From NCBI GenBank assembly GCA_021808195.1, contig JAKBCE010000108.1, positions 1-7,963 on the forward strand: 7,963 nucleotides of DNA. Reading direction: 5' to 3'. The stretch's first letter is position 1; every line of letters starts with the position of its first letter. Of this stretch, positions 1 through 6,113 are shown piece by piece. Made by a program: the position numbers and the translations under genes. The DNA comes from Pseudomonadota bacterium (GTDB taxonomy: Bacteria > Pseudomonadota > Gammaproteobacteria > Steroidobacterales > Steroidobacteraceae). The notes beneath the pieces are model-generated. The model made no database searches, was not told where the DNA came from, and saw nothing but the letters and a program-made list of their open reading frames with translations.

Positions 1-1022
1 CATGAGCTGAGCGAGGTAGCCCCCGAGGATCAATCGCCGCTGTTCCGTGGTGGGCCGGGCGATGTGAAACTCGGTGAGTTGGACAGCAGCGGGGGCGAGA
101 TGCGCTCCCGTTCGTTCGCGGTGCAAACTACGATGATGCGACTCGCATCCATCTCGAGTTGCAACGACATGTCCCGATAGCGGCGCACGCTGTCTTCCTC
201 GAGCAAATCCAGTAGTGTATTGGTCGGCGTGTCACGGTACGCGCCGCTGTTCGGCGCGAGTTTGTCGAGTTCATCGACCAAGAGCACGGGGGCAGCGCTG
301 TCGTGGAGGGAAAGTACATCCAACACCATGCCGGAGCGGGAACCACTCCAGCGAGCATCCGAACCGCACAACTGCATGCCATCCTGCGCACCGCGTGCCG
401 AAAATACCGACATCCTCACGCGGATCAGTTCGGCGAGAGCTGCGGCAAAGTACGTCTTGCCGACGCCTGGCTCACCCGTCAGCAAGATTGGGTCGATCCG
501 CGCGTCCGCGGAAGAACGGGCGCGTCGCACCAGAGTCCACTGGGTGCGCAGGTGCTCGAGCACCTCGCCGAAGTTGGCAAATTCGGGGCCGAGGCAGCCG
601 AACGGGTCCTCGACCGCGTCGGGACCTGCCCATGGCACCGAACGCCAGCCATCGTCGTGCGCGGCGCGTTGGAGCGCTGCGGAGTTGCACGCGAGCGTGG
701 CGGCGTCACGCCTGTTATCAGCTTTGCCGCTTGTTGCGCCCAGCGACTCGCGGGCCTCGGCGATCGCATCTGGCGCGAACACGCGGGCCATATGCCGTGT
801 GTGCTCTGCCTGGTCTGCCTCAGTTACCTGAGGCGCGGCGGGTGCTTCGGGCTCGGGGGCCGGTGCCGCCGGCTCGGCGGGCGGCGTTTTCGTCACGCGG
901 ACACAGAGACTGCCGATCAGCAGGTGCTCGTGACGCTCGGCGTACGCTCCCATCGGGTCCATGCATTGCCGGCGCTCGCGCTCCAGAATGAGGCGAGGCG
1001 GCGGACTCACTCGGCGGCTCAT
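1..1022 (-). pseudogene. Lon-like AAA+ ATPase, frameshifted and cut by the window edge
   Basis: The protein is an AAA+ ATPase that would couple ATP hydrolysis to remodelling of an unknown substrate. Numbered from the ATG at 1022: Walker A GEPGVGKT is at residues 183-190, Walker B VLLVDE at 246-251, and the sensor-1 asparagine in VVCTAN is near 303. A Pro/Ala/Glu-rich linker (about 45-65) joins an unrecognised N-terminus to the ATPase core. The module resembles the Lon ATPase domain; no protease domain is visible. The start is chosen because GGGAGG (1030-1035) lies 7 bases upstream and the ATG overlaps the stop of the upstream gene as ATGA. After residue 314 (PPLLS) the frame drifts into a nonsense tail stopping at base 30, while the next frame over bases 1-78 reads LTEFHIARPT and onward, the expected AAA+ lid, without a stop. 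A single lost base near 78-81 explains this. It may be a real pseudogene or an assembly error. The AAA+ call is certain; the biological role is unknown. Confidence 0.8.
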
Positions 1023-1309
1023 GATCGCGCCTCCCAGAGAGACACGGCGATGCTCGAGCGCAGCCAGGCACCGGAGGTGCGCCAGAGGCGCGCGGCTCGG
1101 GTGATGGTCCAATCGCGCAGCAGTGCGTACCAGCCCAGGCTGATGCGGGGTCGGTGAGGCGTGCGCCTGGCGCGCTCGACGATCTCGATGGCGCGGCCAG
1201 CGCGGCCAGCGCGGCGGTAGGCGCGTATGGAGGCGAGGAGGACGGCGGTGAAATGCTCGGCGGCAAGTGCCGCAACCGTCAGTGGCCAGATAGCATCAGC
1301 GGAAGCCAT
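1019..1309 (-). CDS. Small hypothetical protein with one hydrophobic segment, coupled to the AAA+ gene
   Basis: A 96-residue protein I do not recognise. Residues about 7-28 form a hydrophobic, alanine-rich segment that could be a single membrane helix or a buried amphipathic helix. The rest is strongly basic, rich in Arg and Trp (motifs GWYALLRDW and ARLWRTSGAWLR), which would suit a cytoplasmic, membrane-associated domain. The ATG at 1309 is preferred because it sits directly before the hydrophobic segment and has a weak GGGG ribosome site about 9 bases upstream; the frame stays open to an upstream start at 1390. Its stop overlaps the start of the AAA+ gene by four bases (ATGA), and the last codons supply that gene's Shine-Dalgarno sequence, so the two are very probably translated together and act together. 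A 9-bp tandem repeat encodes its RAGRAGRA stretch. That it is a real gene rests mainly on this coupling. Confidence 0.6.
   Translation of the reverse strand: MASADAIWPLTVAALAAEHFTAVLLASIRAYRRAGRAGRAIEIVERARRTPHRPRISLGWYALLRDWTITRAARLWRTSGAWLRSSIAVSLWEARS
1191..1217. repeat. Three 9-bp tandem repeats inside a coding region
   Basis: Two exact copies of gcgcggcca (1191-1199 and 1200-1208) are followed by a diverged third, gcgcggcgg (1209-1217). On the minus strand the unit encodes an Ala-Gly-Arg triplet, and because it is nine bases long, gain or loss of a copy would not disturb the frame of the small protein. Confidence 0.7.
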
Positions 1310-1480
1310 GCTCGAACCCCATTCGCTCGGGTGTTCAGCCGCTCGCCGTGGTGGCACCCACGACGGGCGCGCCCTGGCAGCGCCGCGCAATGAAGTCGAG
1401 AGAGGGGTTGCCAGTAGCCCTTACCAGGCACTTACGAGAGTCTGGCGAGTTGGGGCCAGTCAGCTAAGTGGTTGATTTAA
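1310..1480. other. Spacer between tRNA-Thr 3' end and the two-gene minus-strand operon
   Basis: This 171-bp stretch lies directly downstream of the tRNA CCA end and upstream of the coupled small-protein/AAA+ pair. It holds no integrase and no second copy of the tRNA 3' end. A 5-bp inverted repeat, CTGGC/GCCAG with an 8-base loop (1442-1446 and 1455-1459), is not followed by a T run, so it is a poor terminator. I found no convincing -35/-10 pair for the operon, which could be read through from the tRNA promoter. Confidence 0.5.
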
Positions 1481-1556
1481 TGGTGCCGGGAATAGGATTC
1501 GAACCTACGACCCGCGCATTACGAATGCGCTGCTCTACCAACTGAGCTATCCCGGC
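1481..1556 (-). tRNA. tRNA-Thr (anticodon CGT)
   Basis: The minus strand folds into a complete cloverleaf. The acceptor stem GCCGGGA/TCCCGGC is fully paired, the D arm contains AGTTGGTAGA, the anticodon stem is GCGCA/TGCGC around loop TTCGTAA, and the T arm is GTAGG/CCTAT around TTCGAAT. The anticodon CGT lies at 1521-1523 (plus-strand acg) and reads the threonine codon ACG. The discriminator base is A (1484), and CCA is encoded in the DNA at 1481-1483. No base looks damaged, so the gene should be functional. Confidence 0.97.
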
Positions 1557-1568
1557 GCCGGGGCGCGC

Positions 1569-1597
1569 ATTCTATCGGCTGTCGTGCCCGGCGTCAC
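1569..1597 (-). promoter_or_regulatory. Sigma-70-type promoter of tRNA-Thr
   Basis: On the minus strand GTGACG (1592-1597, -35) is separated by 17 bases from TAGAAT (1569-1574, -10). Transcription would begin near 1562, a few bases before the mature tRNA 5' end at 1556. The stretch after the -10 is purely G/C (GCGCGCCCCG), the type of discriminator known from stringently controlled stable-RNA promoters. Placement and spacing support the call; it is a reading by eye. Confidence 0.65.
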
Positions 1598-1616
1598 CAT
1601 GAGCTCTCGGACGCGC

Positions 1617-1898
1617 TCACCGCCCGGGTGCGGTCGGGCCGGATGCGCTGCCCGGTGGCGTAAAACCGCCACCACCCGGGTTCATGGGGCCCCGTTCAGC
1701 CGGCCAGTCGGTAAAAGCGAGGTAGTACACGAAGATCAGATTGGCCAGTGGCACGATCAGCAGCAGGCTGAGCCACGGCGACAGTCCAACCCGGGTACAG
1801 ATGCGCCAGAACGGAATGATTGCGATGGCGGCCATGATCGGCCAACCCAGGCCCCAGAACCCGAATCCCCCGTGATAGAAGCCGTTGTACATGTACAC
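1617..1898 (-). CDS. Small two-helix membrane protein, function unknown
   Basis: A 93-residue protein with an aromatic, glycine-rich N-terminus (MYMYNGFYHGGFGFWGLGW), two predicted membrane helices (about residues 13-32 and 41-62) and a Pro/Gly-rich, probably disordered tail. The connecting segment PFWRICTRVGLSPW followed by a second helix ending VPLANLIFVYYLAF resembles a widespread but uncharacterised class of small proteobacterial inner-membrane proteins. The GTG at 1898 is chosen because AGGAG lies 8 bases upstream; the ATG two codons later would sit too far from it. The gene follows the Fur-family regulator by 37 bases on the same strand, so the two are probably co-transcribed and the protein may be under the regulator's control. 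A run of ten G:C pairs lies just before its ribosome site. No enzymatic motif is visible. Confidence 0.75.
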   Translation of the reverse strand: MYMYNGFYHGGFGFWGLGWPIMAAIAIIPFWRICTRVGLSPWLSLLLIVPLANLIFVYYLAFTDWPAERGPMNPGGGGFTPPGSASGPTAPGR

Positions 1899-1913
1899 GG
1901 TGAACTCTCCTCT

Positions 1914-1923
1914 GGGGGGGGGG
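1914..1923. repeat. Ten-base G:C homopolymer tract upstream of a ribosome site
   Basis: Ten consecutive G on the plus strand (C on the minus strand) lie between the stop of the Fur-family gene and the AGGAG of the membrane-protein gene. The tract is intergenic, so length changes would alter leader spacing or structure rather than a reading frame. Confidence 0.8.
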
Positions 1924-1935
1924 AATCAGCGCGGT

Positions 1936-2373
1936 TCAGGAGGCCTTTTTTCTCAGGCGGATCACGAGGTCGATGCCCGCCACCTCTGTACCCGGCGGTG
2001 GCGGGGGCAGTCGGCTGAATTCGACATCCGGTACGGGTACGTCGATGAGCGCTCCGCTCGCGACGTCGTGAAAATGGTAGTGCGCATCGACGTTGGAGTC
2101 GAACCAGGCCCGCGCCCCATCCACCGACAGCTGGCGGATCAGGCCGTGGGAGGCGAACAGGTTCAAGGTGTTGTACACCGTCGCCTTGGATACCCGTGCA
2201 CCGCTGGCGCGCAGGTTCGCCAGAATCTGCTCGGCGGACAGATGCTGCGGCTCGGCGAGCAGCAGCGTCGCTATGCGCATGCGCTGAGCCGTCGGGCGAA
2301 TGCCGCATGCGGCCATGCGCCGCTGGCAGTGCGACGTGATCGGCTCGGGGATAGAGGACGAAATGGCAGCCAT
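1936..2373 (-). CDS. Fur-family transcriptional regulator, Irr-like
   Basis: A DNA-binding repressor of the Fur superfamily, 145 residues, the usual family size. The winged helix spans about residues 25-90: GIRPTAQRMRIATLLL opens the domain, HLSAEQILANL follows, and VSKATVYNTL (61-70) is the recognition helix. The dimerisation half carries the histidine motif HYHFH (98-102) and ends in a PPPPGTE segment followed by an IDLVIRLRKK strand. Only two cysteines occur, near 16 and 23; the paired CxxC motifs that hold structural zinc in classical Fur are absent. The histidine cluster followed by SGALIDVP is what is known in Irr-type members, which answer to haem/iron status or peroxide. Family membership is clear; the Irr-like placement is inference. 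ATG 2373 is kept because the N-terminal extension is typical for Irr, but no Shine-Dalgarno precedes it and a -10 box nearly touches it. A small membrane protein follows 37 bases downstream. Confidence 0.9.
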   Translation of the reverse strand: MAAISSSIPEPITSHCQRRMAACGIRPTAQRMRIATLLLAEPQHLSAEQILANLRASGARVSKATVYNTLNLFASHGLIRQLSVDGARAWFDSNVDAHYHFHDVASGALIDVPVPDVEFSRLPPPPPGTEVAGIDLVIRLRKKAS

Positions 2374-2384
2374 AATTCAATTAT
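2372..2384. promoter_or_regulatory. Palindromic operator candidate over the regulator's start codon
   Basis: ATAATTCAATTAT is a perfect 6-1-6 palindrome, AT-only apart from its centre, in strongly GC-rich surroundings. It covers the start codon of the Irr-like gene and most of the -10 hexamer. Its outline recalls AT-rich Fur-superfamily boxes (Fur, PerR, Irr), though half-site spacing differs from the Fur consensus. Binding of the regulator here would block its own transcription, so autorepression is the natural reading. Confidence 0.55.
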
Positions 2385-2385
2385 A
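2380..2385 (-). promoter_or_regulatory. Consensus -10 box (TATAAT) for the Irr-like regulator
   Basis: The minus strand reads TATAAT, then TGAATT, then ATG. With normal spacing transcription would begin at or within a base or two of the start codon, giving a leaderless mRNA; this agrees with the absence of a ribosome binding site. No good -35 hexamer is found at 16-18 bases upstream. The promoter sits in the 40-bp gap after the cyclic-di-GMP gene. Confidence 0.55.
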
Positions 2386-2413
2386 GCGACATTTCGCCGC
2401 CAATTGCCGGGAT

Positions 2414-5083
2414 TCAGGCCACCGCAGCCTTGAGCACCCGCTGCGGCTGGGCTACGCCGTAGCCCTGCGCAAAATCGACTCCGAGGCTGGTCAGCATCTG
2501 GATGATTTCGGCATTCTCGGCGAATTCGGCAATGGTCTTCTTGCCGGTGAGATGGCCGATCTCGTTGATTGAGCGGACCATCTCCCGGTCGATCGGGTCG
2601 CGCAGAATCTCGCGCACGAAGCTGCCGTCGATCTTGAGGAAGTCCACCGGGAAGTGCTTCAGATAGCCGAAGGAGGACAGGCCCGTTCCGAAGTCATCGA
2701 GCGCGAACTTGCAGCCGAGTTCCTTCAGCGACTGAATGAAGCGGTTCGCCTGCGAGAAGCTCGCTACCGCCGCCGTTTCGGTGATCTCGAAGCAGATCTT
2801 CGCCCCATCGAGGCCGCTGCGGTGGAACTGGTCGATCACGAACGGCAGGAATTTGTCATCGCCAAGGCTCTGGCCGGAAAGGTTGATGGCGCACAGGGCG
2901 AGCTTTTCGCGCTCATCGGCCTCGGAGACCAGCCAACGGAAAGCGTTCTCGATGACCCAGCGGTCAATCGCCGGGGTGATTCCGTAGCGCTCGGCCGCGG
3001 CGATGAAGTCGTTTGGCGTGACGATGCGGCCCTGCTCGTCCTTCAGGCGCAGCAGCAGTTCGTAGTGTGCCCCGGGATCGGCATGCTGCAGCGGCTGGAT
3101 GGCCATGCGGTGCAGTTCCAGCCGGCCTTCCTCGAGCGCGGTGTTGATGCGCGCGGCCCACTGCATCTCGCGCCGGCGACGCATCAGCTCCATATCATTC
3201 TCAGCGAAGCTGTGGACGCGGTTGCGGCCGGCTTCCTTGGCGGCGGCGCAGGCGCTGTCGGCTGCCGAGAGAATCGAGGCGACATCCTCGTTGTCGGCAG
3301 TGATCGGAACCACCCCGACGCTCGCGCCGAGGCGAAAGACACGGTCTTCCCAGGTGAAGCGGAAGTTGCGCACGCTCTCGCGCAACTGTTCGGCAGTGCG
3401 CATCGCCTCGTCGATCGAGCAGCTCTCGAGCAGGATGCCGAATTCATCCCCGCCGAGGCGCGAGAGCGTGTCGCGCCAGCGAATCTTGGATTTCAGCAGC
3501 GCGCCGACCTGACCGAGCAGCGCATCACCGGCGCTGTGACCGCAGGTGTCGTTGACGATCTTGAATTGATCGATGTCGAGATAGCACAGCGCATAGGAGG
3601 ACTCGTGCGCCTTGGCGCTCTTCAGCGCTCGCTCCAGGCGGTTCTCAAACTCGCGCCGGTTGACCAAGCCGGTGAGCAGGTCGTGGCTGGCGTGGTAGGA
3701 CAGTCGGCGGTTCAGCTCGCGTGCTTCACTCACGTCATGGAAGACCAGCACGCCGCCGGTGACCTTTCCGGCACCGTCGCGGATGGGCGCTGCGGTGCTC
3801 TCGACGTACAGCTCATTGCCGTCCCGTCGGATCAGCAGCATGGGCCGAACCGATTTGATCGGCCGTACGCGCCGGATCGACATGGTGAGCGGGTTCTCGA
3901 GCGGCTCGCAGGTCTCCTCATGGAAGGCGCGGAAGATCTCTTCCACCGGTCGCCCCATGGCGCTCTCGAGCCGCCAGCCGGTGAGCGACTCGGCGACTGG
4001 GTTGATGTAATCGATGACCGATTCGGCATCGGTGGTGATCACCCCGTCACCGATCGACTGCAGGGTGATCTGCGCGCTTTCCTTCTCGCGAAACAGTGCC
4101 TCCTCGTACAGCTTGCGCTCGGTGATGTCGAACTCGACTCCGACCAGGCGCAGCAGCCGTCCGTGCTCGTCCACGCGCGCGGTGGCACGGCTCATCACCC
4201 AGCGCCACTCGCCGTTGCGGTGGCGCATGCGGTGGGTGCTCTCGAAGATCCCCGTCTTGCCGTCTATGTGCTCGCGGATCGCCGCCTGCACCCGCGGCAG
4301 GTCATCCGGGTGCACCAGACTGCTCCAGTCCGGAGAGCCTCGCAGGTCCTCGTCCCGGTAGCCGAGCATCGCCTTCCAGCGCGGCGAGAAATACACCTCG
4401 TTGTTCTCGACGTCGAAGTCCCATAGGCCGTCATTGGCCGCCGCCTGCGCGAGGCTGTTGCGCTCCTCGAGTTTTCCGAGTCGGGCCTCGATCTGCAGCC
4501 GCTCGAGGCCGCTGGCGAGACTCGTGCCGATGAGCTTCATCAACAGCTGCTGGCTGACTTCCCACGGGCGGGGCAGGGTATTGGCGAGACCGAGGAATCC
4601 GGCCGGACGGCCCTGTACCCGCAGGGCGACCAGCAGGACTGAGCCCATATACAGTGCCGCGAAGCGCTGTGCGTCGGCGCTCTGCTCGCGGTTCGGTGTC
4701 GCAGTGTCAGCCAGTTGCGAAAGCCGCAGATGCTCAAGGCGTCCGTTCAGCCACGGCAGCGCCTCTAGTGGTGTTTCCTGCAGTCCCTCGGGCCGGCACT
4801 GACTGAGCGCGGTGCGTTCAAGCTGCACCTCCTGAATGACCGGGTGGTCCGTGCGCAGTAGCGCGAAGAACGCACAATCGACGCCGCTCACTTCGCGCAG
4901 CAGCGCCAAGTTGCGCTGCAGGCACGCGCTTACCGTGCCCTTGCGCAGGTTCTGCAGTTCCACCGCGATCTGGGTACAGGTTCCATCGATACCGAGCTTC
5001 GACGCCCGGTCCTTCCACGCGCTGGACGCCAGAATGTCCGTGGAGGTGAAGTCCGCTGGCTTGTCCGGCGGTTGACTCGACAT
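2414..5083 (-). CDS. Cyclic-di-GMP cyclase/phosphodiesterase (GAF-PAS-PAS-GGDEF-EAL)
   Basis: An 889-residue dual-domain enzyme that should make c-di-GMP from two GTP and/or cleave it to pGpG, setting motility versus surface growth. Domains in order: GAF (about 45-198), PAS with PAC (212-325, ending FDITERK), second PAS (330-452), GGDEF (465-630) and EAL (645-885). The cyclase centre GGDEF (544-548) is intact, with metal aspartate D503 and the allosteric inhibitory site RWRD (535-538) at the normal five-residue distance. In the EAL domain the signature reads ELL (675-677); the catalytic set appears complete: E675, N734, E766, E769, D796-D797, K817, E856 and Q873. No signal peptide or membrane helix is seen, so it is probably a cytoplasmic sensor, the signal being read by GAF or PAS. 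ATG 5083 has AGAGG about 10 bases upstream. Which activity dominates cannot be told from sequence. Confidence 0.95.
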   Translation of the reverse strand: MSSQPPDKPADFTSTDILASSAWKDRASKLGIDGTCTQIAVELQNLRKGTVSACLQRNLALLREVSGVDCAFFALLRTDHPVIQEVQLERTALSQCRPEGLQETPLEALPWLNGRLEHLRLSQLADTATPNREQSADAQRFAALYMGSVLLVALRVQGRPAGFLGLANTLPRPWEVSQQLLMKLIGTSLASGLERLQIEARLGKLEERNSLAQAAANDGLWDFDVENNEVYFSPRWKAMLGYRDEDLRGSPDWSSLVHPDDLPRVQAAIREHIDGKTGIFESTHRMRHRNGEWRWVMSRATARVDEHGRLLRLVGVEFDITERKLYEEALFREKESAQITLQSIGDGVITTDAESVIDYINPVAESLTGWRLESAMGRPVEEIFRAFHEETCEPLENPLTMSIRRVRPIKSVRPMLLIRRDGNELYVESTAAPIRDGAGKVTGGVLVFHDVSEARELNRRLSYHASHDLLTGLVNRREFENRLERALKSAKAHESSYALCYLDIDQFKIVNDTCGHSAGDALLGQVGALLKSKIRWRDTLSRLGGDEFGILLESCSIDEAMRTAEQLRESVRNFRFTWEDRVFRLGASVGVVPITADNEDVASILSAADSACAAAKEAGRNRVHSFAENDMELMRRRREMQWAARINTALEEGRLELHRMAIQPLQHADPGAHYELLLRLKDEQGRIVTPNDFIAAAERYGITPAIDRWVIENAFRWLVSEADEREKLALCAINLSGQSLGDDKFLPFVIDQFHRSGLDGAKICFEITETAAVASFSQANRFIQSLKELGCKFALDDFGTGLSSFGYLKHFPVDFLKIDGSFVREILRDPIDREMVRSINEIGHLTGKKTIAEFAENAEIIQMLTSLGVDFAQGYGVAQPQRVLKAAVA

Positions 5084-5329
5084 GAACCGGTAACCTCTAA
5101 GCCCTTGTTGCAGCTTATATCCGGTCTCTCACCCCGGGCGTGAACCGCTGCGTGGCCTTGGGGGCGATCGGACCTTAAGTCTTCTAAAGGGTTGCGACCG
5201 ATTGTCGCACACCCGTTCAAGAACACAAGCTAACGTACTGTTCGGCTTGGCGTTCGGAACTTGACAGAATCCGGCCGAAACCGCTTCATTGTGAGATGCG
5301 GCGCACGGTTTTGACCCCGCGTCCTGCGG
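5084..5329. other. 246-bp leader of the cyclic-di-GMP gene
   Basis: This gap separates the stop of the acyltransferase gene (5330) from the start of the GGDEF/EAL gene (5083), both on the minus strand. Near the gene a weak promoter may be formed by TTCACG (5139-5144) and TATAAG (5114-5119), with a long 19-base spacer. It also holds the inverted repeat at 5193-5209. A poor stem (tgaccccgc/gcggtca) near 5311-5332, overlapping the acyltransferase stop, has no clear T run. No small reading frame here looks coding, and no known riboswitch was recognised. Confidence 0.45.
5193..5209. promoter_or_regulatory. Inverted repeat TGCGAC-N5-GTCGCA upstream of the cyclic-di-GMP gene
   Basis: A perfect 6-5-6 inverted repeat lies about 110 bases before the GGDEF/EAL start codon and roughly 75 bases upstream of the candidate -10. 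The size suits a binding site for a dimeric regulator, or a small hairpin if transcribed. No T run follows on either strand, so it is not an intrinsic terminator. The assignment is weak, since a 6-bp repeat can arise by chance. Confidence 0.35.
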
Positions 5330-6061
5330 TCAGCTGAGGGCCCGACGCGCCGACTCGTAGGTTCGTTTCAGCTCGGCGGCCATCTCTGCCTGCAGCGCGG
5401 TGAGCGCCTGCGCATCGAGTGTGCGGGGGACGTATCGGGGCGGCCCGATGGCGATGGCAATGCGCGCAAAGGGCTTGGGGATCACGAACCGGTCCCACTT
5501 GATGCGCCATGCCCTCGAGGCGGCATACGCCATCGGCACGATGGGCCGCCCCGACATCTGCGCCAGCAAAATCGCGCCTGGCTTGAACTGGTAGCGCGGT
5601 CCGCGCGGTCCATCCGGTGTGATGGCCGGGGAGACGTTCTCCTTCACGAGCGCTTGATAATAGTCACGCAGCGCGCGCGCGCCGGTATGGGTCGAGGAGC
5701 CGCGGATGACGTGTGCGCCGAGCCGTTGCACCAGCATCGCGCCGATCTCGCCATCGACCGAGGGGCTGATCAGCCAACCCACCTTCATACCGAGACTGCG
5801 CTGCTCGAGCAGATATTTGCCGCAGAAGAGCTGGTGCTGGTGCCAGTAGCACGGCAGCACCGAGGGCGTTGCGGCGAGCGCGGCGCGCAGATGCTCCTCG
5901 CCCTCGATGCTGACCACCCGGCACAGCCGCCACCACATGCGGATGATGCCCAGCCCGAGCGGGATGGCGAGGCGGTACAGTGCCCGGCGCTGCGGCGTCA
6001 TGCGCCGGTCGGAGCGCGTGACCGTGCGGTAGAGGGAATTGCGCAGGCCGGGCTCGGTCAT
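5330..6061 (-). CDS. Lysophospholipid acyltransferase family protein (DUF374 type)
   Basis: A 243-residue protein of the DUF374 branch of the PlsC-like glycerolipid acyltransferases, which transfer acyl chains to lipid or lipid-A-like acceptors at the inner membrane. Visible family landmarks are the early WH pair in CYWHQHQLF (about 71-79), SPSVDGE (99-105), RGSST (120-124) and TPDGPRGP (148-155), followed by KPGAILLAQ and a PIVPM strand. The classical HxxxxD box is not seen as such, which is usual for DUF374. A hydrophobic stretch at about 28-50 preceded by basic residues probably anchors the N-terminus. ATG 6061 has GGAG about 10 bases upstream; the Met at residue 21 has less support. The gene diverges from the P450 across 52 bases, suggesting a shared control region. 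Acceptor and donor are unknown. Confidence 0.88.
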   Translation of the reverse strand: MTEPGLRNSLYRTVTRSDRRMTPQRRALYRLAIPLGLGIIRMWWRLCRVVSIEGEEHLRAALAATPSVLPCYWHQHQLFCGKYLLEQRSLGMKVGWLISPSVDGEIGAMLVQRLGAHVIRGSSTHTGARALRDYYQALVKENVSPAITPDGPRGPRYQFKPGAILLAQMSGRPIVPMAYAASRAWRIKWDRFVIPKPFARIAIAIGPPRYVPRTLDAQALTALQAEMAAELKRTYESARRALS

Positions 6062-6096
6062 GCGGGAACAGCTCCGATGGTGGGGGCAGCGATGGG

Positions 6097-6102
6097 TATA
6101 AT
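6097..6102 (+). promoter_or_regulatory. Consensus -10 box (TATAAT) for the P450-ligase operon
   Basis: TATAAT ends 11 bases before the ATG at 6114, so transcription should start near 6108-6110 and leave a leader of only about five bases. No matching -35 is apparent 17 bases upstream, where the sequence is CCGATG, implying an activator or weak basal use. The box lies in the 52-bp gap to the divergent acyltransferase gene, so one bound protein could influence both. Confidence 0.55.
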
Positions 6103-6113
6103 TGCGAGCTTAC

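Noticed and set aside
1023..1112. N-terminal extension of the AAA+ protein starting at 1112
   Set aside because: It overlaps the upstream gene deeply, whereas ATG 1022 has GGGAGG at 7 bases and an ATGA junction.
303..1157. 284-codon plus-strand frame opposite the AAA+ gene
   Set aside because: The minus strand carries Walker A, Walker B and sensor 1; the plus frame has no recognisable protein signature.
1442..1459. Short stem-loop downstream of the tRNA as a terminator
   Set aside because: Only five base pairs with an eight-base loop and no following T run.
1945..1951. A AAA AAG slippery heptamer in frame, three codons before the stop of the Fur-family gene
   Set aside because: The -1 frame stays open for about 60 codons but yields an anonymous sequence overlapping the membrane protein gene, and no stimulatory structure was identified; the Lys-Lys codons explain the motif.
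2654..4426. 590-codon open frame on the plus strand, antisense to the cyclic-di-GMP gene
   Set aside because: It mirrors the codon pattern of a clear GGDEF/EAL gene in GC-rich DNA, and its translation shows no domain or motif.
5261..5266. Consensus TTGACA -35 hexamer on the plus strand
   Set aside because: No acceptable -10 lies 16-18 bases downstream, and no plus-strand gene begins before 6114.
6102..6113. TTG start giving the P450 four extra residues
   Set aside because: The TTG overlaps the last base of the TATAAT box, so it would not be in the transcript.
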